Shown here: positions 50,864 to 58,949 of the stretch, one piece after another
How the letters are laid out: each line of letters starts with the position of its first letter
How positions within the stretch are numbered: position 1 is the stretch's first letter
From: a bacterium
GTDB taxonomy: Bacteria; Bacillota; Clostridia; Lachnospirales; Lachnospiraceae
Assembly (NCBI GenBank): GCA_030539495.1
Contig: JAUNRX010000003.1
Coordinates: 9,416 to 73,415 of the forward strand
Direction of reading: 5' to 3'
Length of the DNA stretch: 64,000 bases
The notes under the pieces: generated by a model
The model's database searches: none
What the model was told of the DNA's origin: nothing
Seen by the model: only the letters and a program-made list of their open reading frames with translations
Made by a program: the position numbers and the translations under genes

Positions 50864-51739
50864 ATGAAATTTAGAAAACTAATGCTTTGTGCATGTATGA
50901 TGGCAGTCTTGACAGGATGTTCATCAGGTAAGGGAAACTCCAATAATGATACAGCCGATCAGCAAGAGAATAAAGTGGAACTTAATGTGTATAACAATCT
51001 TGTAAATGAGGAAGCTGAGAAGGAGCTAAAGCCATTTATGCAGGAGGCCAATCTATCCAATGTGGACACGTTCTTTTCCTGGGTAAATGATTTTAATGGG
51101 ACGATGAAGGAAGATGTTGGTCTCACAGGACAATGGGCTCATTTAAAGGACTTAAATTATGATACAACGTATCAAAATGATGATATGGCCATCGCCTGGG
51201 ATGAAACCCATGAGAATCAAGGGGATTCCAACAGCCGTCTAACATCATTTTTATTAATGGATGGACTAATTAAGGCAAAGGACCATACCGATTATGGCAG
51301 CTATATCTTGATGGATATGGATCAGATTGAATCAGACAAGATGTTTGAGCAGATCAAGCCAGATATCTATAAATATAGTGCTGTCTTCGATGAAGTGGAT
51401 ATCTCATCAGTAAAGACACAAGAAGAGTTTGAAAATGCATTTCCAAATGCTTGGACAGAGCGAGGCGTAACATTCCAAGAAGGAAAGGCATCCTTAATTA
51501 ACGTAGTGCTTCAATCCCCACTTGATAATCTTGCATTTATTGGACACTCAGGCGTTCTTCTTCAAGAGGATGGCTATGTGTTATTTATTGAAAAGGTAGA
51601 CTACTGCAATGCATATCAAGTATCCAAGTTTGCCGATCGGAAAGCATTGGTAGATGAATTGAAACGACGCACTTACCTTGTAGGCGATGAGTCCTTCGAT
51701 ATGGTAATACTTGAGAATAACAAGGTTATCCGTGGGTAG
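50864..51739 (+). CDS. DUF4300-family lipoprotein
   Basis: The 291-residue protein has a lipoprotein signal with lipobox VLTGC (Cys about 19), a short polar linker and a DUF4300 domain (about 45-290) with EAEKELKPFMQEANLSNVDT and FFSWVNDFNG. Members are surface proteins of Firmicutes with unknown role; DNDM and WDETHENQGDSNSR resemble an active site but none is established. It follows the GGDEF gene by 170 nt with a separate start region. Confidence 0.8.
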   Translation: MKFRKLMLCACMMAVLTGCSSGKGNSNNDTADQQENKVELNVYNNLVNEEAEKELKPFMQEANLSNVDTFFSWVNDFNGTMKEDVGLTGQWAHLKDLNYDTTYQNDDMAIAWDETHENQGDSNSRLTSFLLMDGLIKAKDHTDYGSYILMDMDQIESDKMFEQIKPDIYKYSAVFDEVDISSVKTQEEFENAFPNAWTERGVTFQEGKASLINVVLQSPLDNLAFIGHSGVLLQEDGYVLFIEKVDYCNAYQVSKFADRKALVDELKRRTYLVGDESFDMVILENNKVIRG

Positions 51740-51790
51740 CACACTTAATTGATGCGCGTAATATGAATAGGTAAAGTTTTGAATTTAAAT

Positions 51791-51856
51791 AGAGAAGGGA
51801 GTTTCCACGCAATTGCGGTATAGCGTTGCGAGGGAAGCTTCCTTTTTCTCTTTTTG
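51791..51856 (+). terminator. Terminator after the DUF4300 gene
   Basis: AGAGAAGGGAGTTTCC pairs with GGAAGCTTCCTTTTTCTC around an inner GCAA / TTGC arm and a T-run follows. Confidence 0.8.
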
Positions 51857-51927
51857 TTTTGGCGTTGACTGATAATGATTTAGCGAAATTTGTCCTATTT
51901 TTTGAATCTTTGGATGGACGAAGTCGA

Positions 51928-52158
51928 TTGGGTATAGAGTACACATTTTAACGCTGTATACCCAAAATCGTGATTAAAAATATCAAATATAAGGCTTATT
52001 GGGTATAGAGGGGAGAATATCCTCATGTATACCCACAAAATGCTGAATCTGTGGGTATAGGGAAGGAAAAATCTCTGTGTATACCCAAAAGAAAAAAAAT
52101 TCAAAAAATTCAGTGTGGAATTGGGTATAGGGACTGTTTTTCTTAGCTCTATACCCAA
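51928..52158. repeat. Array of four TTGGGTATA palindromes, family F
   Basis: Four units begin at 51928, 51999, 52051 and 52121. Each is about 38-40 bp with (T/G)TGGGTATAG at the left and TATACCC(A) at the right, and a variable centre that often continues the pairing (GGGGAGAATATCCTC in unit 2). They are 14-33 bp apart and occupy the gap before hemC. A fifth unit is at 60579. Confidence 0.85.
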
Positions 52159-52432
52159 AAAGTAAAAGGAGCAAGAATGATAAATGCTACAGGATCTAAA
52201 AGAGATAAGCAGGTAAGGGGCCAGTTGCATGGCGCGGCCAGAAGGTTCTGAAAAGTCTCCACTTACAAAGAACCAAGCTTCCTCAAAAGAGCCATTAAAG
52301 TAATCCAGTGCCATGGCCGATCCCCCAACTTACTACTCAACAAAAAATAACGTTATAAACACCCCATGCTTTGTCATACATATGTATAAACTATTGTGAA
52401 GCCAGGGTTGTAATTGTTAGAAGGGTAGGAAG
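52159..52432. other. Region before hemC without a clear gene
   Basis: On the minus strand a frame beginning at 52314 (MALDYFNGSFEEAWFFVSGD) runs into the palindrome array and may be a gene remnant. On the plus strand I see no riboswitch. The hemC ribosome site AGAAGG.AGGAAG lies just before 52433. Confidence 0.3.
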
Positions 52433-53326
52433 ATGAATAAATTAGTCGTGGGGAGCAGGGAAAGCAAGCTAGCAATTGCACAGACAAAGCTTGTGATTGC
52501 CCAGCTTCAAAAAGAAGATCCAACACTTGAAGTGGAAATAAAGACATTTAAGACATCGGGAGACCGCTTGCAGACACAATCAGTGGACATGGTGACCAAT
52601 AAAGGATTATTTGTGAAAGAATTAGAGGAAGCCTTGTGTGAAGAGAAGATTGATTTTGCAGTACATAGCTTAAAAGACATTCCAATGGAGGTGCCGGAAA
52701 AACTGCCAATTGTGGCAATGCCAAAACGAGGAGATCCAAGAGATGTGGTTGTGTTTAAGAAAGGCTGTTTCGATGGATTAAATCATTTTCGCAATATGCG
52801 GGTAGGCACTTCCAGCATACGAAGGCGAGTTCAGCTTCAGGCACTGTATAAGGAAGCAAGGGTCGAAGAGGTAAGAGGAAATATTATCACACGCCTAAGA
52901 AAACTGGAAGATGGTGAGTTTGATGCAATCTTACTTGCAGCAGCAGGATTACAGCGGGTAGGCCTGGAAAATAGAATTGGAATGTATTTTGAGACTGATG
53001 AAATCCTACCGGCAGCAGGCCAGGGAGTTTTGGCAATCCAGGCAAGAAAAGAAACTGATGCTTCCTTATTACAAGCCATAAATGATCAGGAGACTGCCAT
53101 GATTGCTACAGCGGAACGTGCTTATGTCAAGGAGTTAGGTGGGTCGTGTACCTCACCAGTGGCAGCTTATGGCCAAATAAAAAATAATAAGTTGTATTTG
53201 TCAGGATTATTTTATAGAGAAGATACCAATCACTTTTATAAAGAGACCATTATTGCAGATAAGGAGGATCCGGAAGCATCTGGGGTTTCTTTTGCTAAAT
53301 ATATGAGAAAAAGATATAGGAGTTAA
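52433..53326 (+). CDS. hemC: Porphobilinogen deaminase (hydroxymethylbilane synthase)
   Basis: The 297-residue enzyme has the family motifs GSRESKLAIAQT at the start, DFAVHSLKDIPME (catalytic Asp), VGTSSIRRRVQLQ (cofactor carboxylate binding) and GGSCTSPVAAYG with the Cys (about 240) that carries the dipyrromethane cofactor. It polymerises four porphobilinogens to hydroxymethylbilane. It is the first gene of the tetrapyrrole operon, with 10 nt to the next. Confidence 0.95.
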   Translation: MNKLVVGSRESKLAIAQTKLVIAQLQKEDPTLEVEIKTFKTSGDRLQTQSVDMVTNKGLFVKELEEALCEEKIDFAVHSLKDIPMEVPEKLPIVAMPKRGDPRDVVVFKKGCFDGLNHFRNMRVGTSSIRRRVQLQALYKEARVEEVRGNIITRLRKLEDGEFDAILLAAAGLQRVGLENRIGMYFETDEILPAAGQGVLAIQARKETDASLLQAINDQETAMIATAERAYVKELGGSCTSPVAAYGQIKNNKLYLSGLFYREDTNHFYKETIIADKEDPEASGVSFAKYMRKRYRS

Positions 53327-53336
53327 AGGAGCGGTT

Positions 53337-54830
53337 ATGAGCGGAAAGGTATGGTTAGTCGGTGCCGGACCTGGGAGTGCCGACTTACTTACGAGAAAGG
53401 GAGAACGTATTTTAAAAGAGGCAGAGGTTGTGTTATATGACCGGCTTGTGGATGTGTCCGTGCTTCTTTTGATTAACGAACAGGCAGAGTGTATCGACGT
53501 TGGAAAATGCAGTGGATATCATAAGATGTCACAAGAGGTAGTCAATGAGTTGTTATGCGAAAAGGCGTTGGAAGGAAAGCGGGTTGTTCGTCTTAAGGGG
53601 GGCGACCCTTTTGTATTTGGAAGAGGAGAAGAAGAGATTGCAGTGTTAAGGCAAAAAAATATTGCCTATGAGGTGGTTCCGGGTGTTACGTCTCCCATTG
53701 CTGTGCCGGAATGTGCGGGAATTCCGGTAACGGCGCGAGGCATTTCCAGTGCGTTTTATGTAGTAACGGCGCATCACAGAAAGCAGCAGACAATGGGCAT
53801 TGACTACCAGACATTAGTAGCACTAAAAGATACTACGTTAATTTTTTTAATGGGGATTGGGAAGGTAAGAGAGATTACAACAGGATTATTAGCAGCAGGC
53901 AAGAGTCCGGATTGTCCGACTGCTGTCATACAGGAGGGTGCGACCTCTAGACAAAAGGTAATCTATGCAACATTACAGGAATTAGAGAAAAAGGTAGAAG
54001 AGGAGAATATTACACCGCCAGGCATTATCCTTGTAGGTGAGGTATGCCGGTTCGCTCAAATGTTTTGGTCGGAGGACTCCCTTAAAAAACAGAAGAGGCG
54101 TGTAATTGTTACAAGACCAAAGGATAAGAATAAACAGCTTATAAGGCTTTTAGGAGAGGAAGGACTGGAAGTAATGGAACAGCCCATGATTTCCATTGGA
54201 AAGGTGGAAGCAGGGCAAACAATAAAGGCATTGGCAGAAGACATAACACCAACACTACTTGCATTTACAAGCGAGCCAGGCGTCCGGTATTTCTTTCAGA
54301 CATTACAGGAACTTAAGATTGATATAAGAACTCTTGCACATATAGAATTTGCCGTAATTGGAGAAAAGACAAAGGAGGCACTTAGGGAAAGAGGAATTAT
54401 GGAACGGATACTGTCAAGCAAGCCTTATGGAGCACAACTGGGAAGAGAACTGCTAGAGTTTGTCCTAAAGGAAGAAAGAAAGCATAAGATAGTAGTAGCA
54501 ACACCCCACAATAAGAAAAGTGAGTGTTATGCATATTTACAGAAGAACGGAAGAAGGGATGTGGAGCTTATGGCACTTCCTTTATATCGGACCGATAATG
54601 TAACAAGCAGATTTTTTGAATGGAGAGAGCAGGATATCGTTACCTTTACAAGTGCTTCCTGCGTAGATGGATTTGCACACAATATGAAAGGTGACCAGCT
54701 AAGGTATGTACAGGCAGTCTGTATTGGTAAGACTACATTTGCCAAGGCACTTGACTATCATATGAGAGCCGTGATGTCGAAGGAAGCCACCATGGAGAGT
54801 ATGGTTCAATGTGTATTAGATTTGATATAA
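53337..54830 (+). CDS. cobA-hemD: Uroporphyrinogen-III C-methyltransferase / uroporphyrinogen-III synthase fusion
   Basis: The 497-residue bifunctional protein has CobA/SUMT at residues 1-245 (VWLVGAGPGSADLLTRKG, VVRLKGGDPFVFGRG, VVPGVTSPIAVPE) and HemD at about 250-497 (RVIVTRPKDKNKQLIRLL, FTSEPGVRYFF, ITFTSASCV-like VTFTSASCVDGF). It cyclises hydroxymethylbilane to uroporphyrinogen III and methylates it to precorrin-2. The fusion is common in clostridia and commits the route toward siroheme and cobalamin rather than haem. Confidence 0.95.
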   Translation: MSGKVWLVGAGPGSADLLTRKGERILKEAEVVLYDRLVDVSVLLLINEQAECIDVGKCSGYHKMSQEVVNELLCEKALEGKRVVRLKGGDPFVFGRGEEEIAVLRQKNIAYEVVPGVTSPIAVPECAGIPVTARGISSAFYVVTAHHRKQQTMGIDYQTLVALKDTTLIFLMGIGKVREITTGLLAAGKSPDCPTAVIQEGATSRQKVIYATLQELEKKVEEENITPPGIILVGEVCRFAQMFWSEDSLKKQKRRVIVTRPKDKNKQLIRLLGEEGLEVMEQPMISIGKVEAGQTIKALAEDITPTLLAFTSEPGVRYFFQTLQELKIDIRTLAHIEFAVIGEKTKEALRERGIMERILSSKPYGAQLGRELLEFVLKEERKHKIVVATPHNKKSECYAYLQKNGRRDVELMALPLYRTDNVTSRFFEWREQDIVTFTSASCVDGFAHNMKGDQLRYVQAVCIGKTTFAKALDYHMRAVMSKEATMESMVQCVLDLI

Positions 54831-54842
54831 GGAGAGCGAAGC

Positions 54843-55826
54843 ATGGAATTAGTACAGAGACCAAGACGATTACGTACGACGCCTGTGTTAAGAAAAATGG
54901 TGCGTGAGACTAGAATGGATCCTTCTTCGTTAATCTATCCTATGTTTGTAAAAGAGGGCATTACCGGGAAAAATGAAATTCCATCCATGCCGGGACAATA
55001 CCATTATGGTCTGGATATGCTGCCGAAAGCACTAGAAGAGGTAAGGGATGCTGGTGTGTCTTCGGTTATGCTGTTTGGAATCCCAAAGACAAAGGATGAT
55101 TGGGGAAGTGGCGCGTGGGCAGCAGATGGAATAATACAACAGGCATTGGAACTGGCAAAGAAAGAGATGCCCAGCCTTTTTTACATCAGTGATACGTGTA
55201 TGTGTGAATATACAAGTCATGGACATTGCGGCATTATTGAAAATAATCAAGTGGACAATGATAAGACACTGGATTCACTGGCAAGGATTGCAGTTTCCCA
55301 GGCACAGGCTGGGGCCGACATGGTTGCGCCGTCTGATATGATGGATGGTCGAATTCTTGCAGTCCGTTCCAAGCTTGATAAGAAGGGGTTTACAACGACT
55401 CCAATTCTTGCATACTCTGCAAAATATGCCTCTTCCTTTTATGAGCCATTTCGAGAAGCGGCCCAGTCAGCACCGCAGTTTGGAGATCGGAAAAATTATC
55501 AGATGGACTATCATAATAAAAGAGAAGCTTTAAGAGAACTTGAGCTGGATGAGGAGGAAGGAGCAGACATCCTAATGATTAAGCCAGCACTGTCCTATTT
55601 GGATGTAATCAGTGAGGCGAGAAAGAACACCAATCATCTGCTTGCCGCCTACAGTGTAAGTGGGGAGTATGCAATGATCAAGGCAGCGGCAAAGGCCGGG
55701 TTTATCAAGGAAGATCATCTGATTTGTGAAACAGCCGTAAGCATTTACCGGGCAGGAGCAGACTTGGTAGTCTCCTATTATGCAAAAGAAATTGCAAAGT
55801 TTATGAAAGAAGGGCGCATTGGCTGA
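54843..55826 (+). CDS. hemB: Delta-aminolevulinic acid dehydratase (porphobilinogen synthase)
   Basis: The 327-residue enzyme shows the zinc Cys cluster DTCMCEYTSHGHCG (about 118-131), the first Schiff-base Lys in YSAKYASSFYEPF and the second in LMIKPALSYLD (about 247). It condenses two aminolevulinates to porphobilinogen. Zinc-type HemB is indicated by the three Cys. It is 12 nt after the fusion gene and 20 nt before hemA. Confidence 0.97.
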   Translation: MELVQRPRRLRTTPVLRKMVRETRMDPSSLIYPMFVKEGITGKNEIPSMPGQYHYGLDMLPKALEEVRDAGVSSVMLFGIPKTKDDWGSGAWAADGIIQQALELAKKEMPSLFYISDTCMCEYTSHGHCGIIENNQVDNDKTLDSLARIAVSQAQAGADMVAPSDMMDGRILAVRSKLDKKGFTTTPILAYSAKYASSFYEPFREAAQSAPQFGDRKNYQMDYHNKREALRELELDEEEGADILMIKPALSYLDVISEARKNTNHLLAAYSVSGEYAMIKAAAKAGFIKEDHLICETAVSIYRAGADLVVSYYAKEIAKFMKEGRIG

Positions 55827-55846
55827 CTTTAAAGAGGAGGGATCCT

Positions 55847-57001
55847 ATGCATTGCATCAGCATTAGCCATAAGAAAGCAGATGCTTCCATTCGTGAGAGG
55901 TACGCACTTGGAACGGGGGAGTGCATTGAGCTTGAAAAACAGATGTGCGCGCTAGATGGGGTGAGGGGTGCAGTGATCCTTAGTACTTGCAACCGAACCG
56001 AGCTCTATGTATCGCTGGAGGAAGACAGGGAAAATGACTTGTTATTTCAGTTACAGGCGCTTTTTGCAGACTATAAGTACCAGCCCAAGGAAGAACTATT
56101 ACAGTATTTTAATATCTTTAGTGAAGACCAGGCAATTCGTCATTTATTTAAAGTATGCAGCGGATTGGAGAGCAAGATTATAGGAGAAGATGAAATCCTT
56201 CACCAAGTAAAGCAAGCATTTTATCAGGCAAAAGAGAATGAAATGACAGATTATGAGCTAAATGTCATTTTTCAGCATGGAATTGCCAATGCAAAGAAGG
56301 CAAAAACAGATACTTTGGTGTCAAAAGAAGCAATTTCAATTTCCACCTTGGTCGCAAAGGAGATTAATGCATTAGAGATAGGTCCCCATACCAGAGTACT
56401 TATTATAGGAATTGGAGGCAAAATTGCCGGGGATATTGCAAAAAATCTGTTAGATTATAAGCAGGTAGAGCTAATCGGCACCGTTCGTAGCCATAATCCT
56501 TTATTCGACTATGTGCTACAAAATAATCGAGTAACCATGACCACCTATGCAAAACGTTATGACTATATTTCTTGGGCAGATGTAGTGCTGAGTGCAACGG
56601 CAAGTCCTCATTATACCATTACCAAGGAGCAGGTAAGGAAGCTTTCTCTAGGAAAGAAGCATCGTCTGTTTATTGATTTGGCAATTCCAAGGGATATTGA
56701 TCCGGAACTTAGATCTCTAACAGGAATTACACTACATAATCTGGAGCATTACGAAGCAGTATCTAAGCAGCATACCCAAGTGAAAATGGAGGAAGTCGAA
56801 GTTGTAAGGCAGATCGCAGAACGGGAGCTGGAGGTAACAAAGAAAGAACTGTTATTTCATAAGTATTTAAATGAGATGGAATGCTGGCAGCAGAAATTCA
56901 GTGAGCTTGGTCTCTATAAGCTTCTATACAAGCTAAAGAAAAATGGAAGCTATGAGGAGATGAAGACCATACTAAGCTGTCTGGAGCATTTAAAAGAGTA
57001 A
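55847..57001 (+). CDS. hemA: Glutamyl-tRNA reductase
   Basis: The 384-residue enzyme has the catalytic Cys in LSTCNRTELYV (about residue 50), GLESKIIGEDEILHQVKQA and the NADPH domain start RVLIIGIGGKIAG (about 184). It reduces glutamyl-tRNA to glutamate-1-semialdehyde. It is slightly shorter than the usual 420 residues, mainly in the C-terminal dimerisation helix. It follows hemB by 20 nt. Confidence 0.95.
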   Translation: MHCISISHKKADASIRERYALGTGECIELEKQMCALDGVRGAVILSTCNRTELYVSLEEDRENDLLFQLQALFADYKYQPKEELLQYFNIFSEDQAIRHLFKVCSGLESKIIGEDEILHQVKQAFYQAKENEMTDYELNVIFQHGIANAKKAKTDTLVSKEAISISTLVAKEINALEIGPHTRVLIIGIGGKIAGDIAKNLLDYKQVELIGTVRSHNPLFDYVLQNNRVTMTTYAKRYDYISWADVVLSATASPHYTITKEQVRKLSLGKKHRLFIDLAIPRDIDPELRSLTGITLHNLEHYEAVSKQHTQVKMEEVEVVRQIAERELEVTKKELLFHKYLNEMECWQQKFSELGLYKLLYKLKKNGSYEEMKTILSCLEHLKE

Positions 57002-57025
57002 ACGCTAAAATTGGAGGTTAGTCAG

Positions 57026-57661
57026 ATGAAATACTTTCCTTTCTTTATGGATGTAAGTGGCAAACATGGGCTGATTGTTGGAGGAGGCCAAGTGGCATAT
57101 CAGAAACTAAGGGCAATGCTTTCTTACGACATTACAATGACTGTGATTGGTGAGAATATTTGCGACCAGATTAAGAAGACCACAAAAGAGCATCCGGAAA
57201 AAATAGAATGGAAGGAGCAGCAGTTTGCAAGTACCGATTTAAAACAGGCAGACGTTGTGTTTGCAGCCACTTCCAATGAGATGCTGAACCATCTGATTGC
57301 CGAGGAGTGTAAAAAGATGCATTTGCTTGTGAATGTGGTGGATCAGCAGGAGGAGTGTAACTTTATTATGCCTGCAATTCTGCATACCGAAGAGCTGCAG
57401 ATTGCCATAAGCTCTGGAGGGACCAGCCCTGCTGCCGTAGGCTATTTAAAACGGTTTCTAGAAATGAAGATTCCGGATGGATTTGACCGTCTGGTAAGAC
57501 AGTTAGGAGATTGCAGAGGCTATGTAAAAGAAATGGTACCAGATCAGAAGGTAAGAAAGCGGGTTTTCGACTGGCTCTTAATTTTAGGCATACAAAATAA
57601 ATGCAGTATTTCAGACAAGTTAATTAAGGAAGTTGTAGCACAGATGTCACAGGAAGAGTAG
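57026..57661 (+). CDS. Precorrin-2 dehydrogenase (siroheme synthase N-terminal type)
   Basis: The start at 57026 follows GGAGG by 8 nt and gives 211 residues. The N-terminal Rossmann motif GLIVGGGQVAYQKLRAML is followed by FAATSNEMLNHLIAEEC, VNVVDQQEECNFIMPAI and ISSGGTSPAAVGYLKRFLE, all typical of Met8/CysG-N proteins. It oxidises precorrin-2 to sirohydrochlorin with NAD+. Whether it also chelates iron cannot be told; no separate ferrochelatase is in the window. Confidence 0.9.
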   Translation: MKYFPFFMDVSGKHGLIVGGGQVAYQKLRAMLSYDITMTVIGENICDQIKKTTKEHPEKIEWKEQQFASTDLKQADVVFAATSNEMLNHLIAEECKKMHLLVNVVDQQEECNFIMPAILHTEELQIAISSGGTSPAAVGYLKRFLEMKIPDGFDRLVRQLGDCRGYVKEMVPDQKVRKRVFDWLLILGIQNKCSISDKLIKEVVAQMSQEE

Positions 57662-57669
57662 GAGGGAGA

Positions 57670-58947
57670 ATTACGGATCATACATATTCCAAGAAATTGT
57701 ATAAAAAAGCAGTAAATTACATGCCAGGAGGGGTAAACAGCCCAGTCAGGGCATTTTTACAGGTAGGTGGTGTTCCTATATTTATCAAACGTGCAGAAGG
57801 TGCCCATCTATTTGACGAGGATGGAAACGAATACATAGATTATGTGAATTCCTGGGGACCATCCATCTTGGGGCATGCCAATCCAAAGGTGGTAGAGGCG
57901 GTAAGAAAGGCGGCCTTAGATGGTTTTACCTTTGGTGCGCCGACTAGAAAGGAAAATGAGTTAGCCAGCCTGATTGCAGCTGCAATGCCTGATATCAAGA
58001 TGATGCGGTTTGTAAACTCAGGAACGGAAGCAGCCATGAGCGCAATCCGTGTGGCAAGGGGCTATACAGGAAGAGAGTACATTGTTAAGTTTAATGGCTG
58101 CTATCATGGACACTCGGATGGCTTGTTAATCAAGGCGGGATCCGGTGTTATGACAGCCTCCAAGCCTGGCAGCGCAGGCGTCTTAAAGTCTTACACAAAG
58201 ACTACGTTACAAGCCGATTATAATAATAAGGAACAGGTACGAGAATTATTTAAAAAGTATAAGGAGAAAATTGCAGCAGTAATTATTGAGCCGGTAGCAG
58301 CCAATATGGGACTGGTGGCACCGGAAGTTGGATTTCTAGAGTTTTTACGTGATATCACTTATGAAAATGAAACGGTATTGATTTTTGATGAGGTCATTAC
58401 AGGATTTCGGTTAGGGCTTGGAGGAGCAAGCGAATATTATCATATCAGTCCGGATTTGATCTGCCTTGGCAAGATTATTGGTGGCGGACTTCCAATGGGC
58501 CTTTATGGCGGAAAGAAATGTATTATGGAACAGGTGGCGCCTCTTGGCGATGTCTATCAGGCAGGAACCCTTTCAGGAAATCCAATTGCAACAACTGCAG
58601 GGATTGCCACACTAAAACAGTTATTTGAACATAAGGAGAAGTATCAAGAGATGGAAGAAAATGCAGTTCAGATTACGGATGCATTAAAGACGGCATATCC
58701 ATATGCGACTGTCAATCGTGTCGGTTCCTTATACAGTATCTTCTTTACCAAAGGACCGGTAATGGATTATGCTACTGCCAATACCTCCGACTTGATCTTA
58801 TTCCGAAGATATTTTCAATATTTACTTGGAAGAGGAATTTATGTAGCGCCATCCCAGTTTGAAATCAATTTCCTGTCCATGGCGCATTCTAAAGAAGATA
58901 TTAACCAGACCTGTCATGTGATTTTGGAGTCTGGCAAGGAATTATAA
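57670..58947 (+). CDS. hemL: Glutamate-1-semialdehyde 2,1-aminomutase, non-AUG start
   Basis: No ATG or GTG precedes the conserved N-terminus. The frame opened by ATT at 57670 (or ACG at 57673), right after GGAGGGAG, encodes xTDHTYSKKLYKKAVNYMPG and gives 425 residues, the family length; a TTG at 57697 gives 416 but has no ribosome site. The body has PGGVNSPVRAF, NSGTEAAMSAIRVARGYTGR, FDEVITGFRLG and the PLP Lys in CLGKIIGGGLPMG. It makes aminolevulinate from the hemA product. An ATT start or a sequencing error explains the absence of ATG. Confidence 0.9.
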   Translation: MTDHTYSKKLYKKAVNYMPGGVNSPVRAFLQVGGVPIFIKRAEGAHLFDEDGNEYIDYVNSWGPSILGHANPKVVEAVRKAALDGFTFGAPTRKENELASLIAAAMPDIKMMRFVNSGTEAAMSAIRVARGYTGREYIVKFNGCYHGHSDGLLIKAGSGVMTASKPGSAGVLKSYTKTTLQADYNNKEQVRELFKKYKEKIAAVIIEPVAANMGLVAPEVGFLEFLRDITYENETVLIFDEVITGFRLGLGGASEYYHISPDLICLGKIIGGGLPMGLYGGKKCIMEQVAPLGDVYQAGTLSGNPIATTAGIATLKQLFEHKEKYQEMEENAVQITDALKTAYPYATVNRVGSLYSIFFTKGPVMDYATANTSDLILFRRYFQYLLGRGIYVAPSQFEINFLSMAHSKEDINQTCHVILESGKEL

Positions 58948-58949
58948 CG

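Noticed and set aside
51928..52158. CRISPR array
   Set aside because: Units are palindromic with ends only conserved, spacing is irregular (14-33 bp), and no cas gene is near.
51895..52314. 139-codon minus-strand frame before hemC
   Set aside because: Most of it runs through the TTGGGTATA palindromes and is Phe/Ser/Tyr-rich noise; only the first 40 codons could be a gene remnant.
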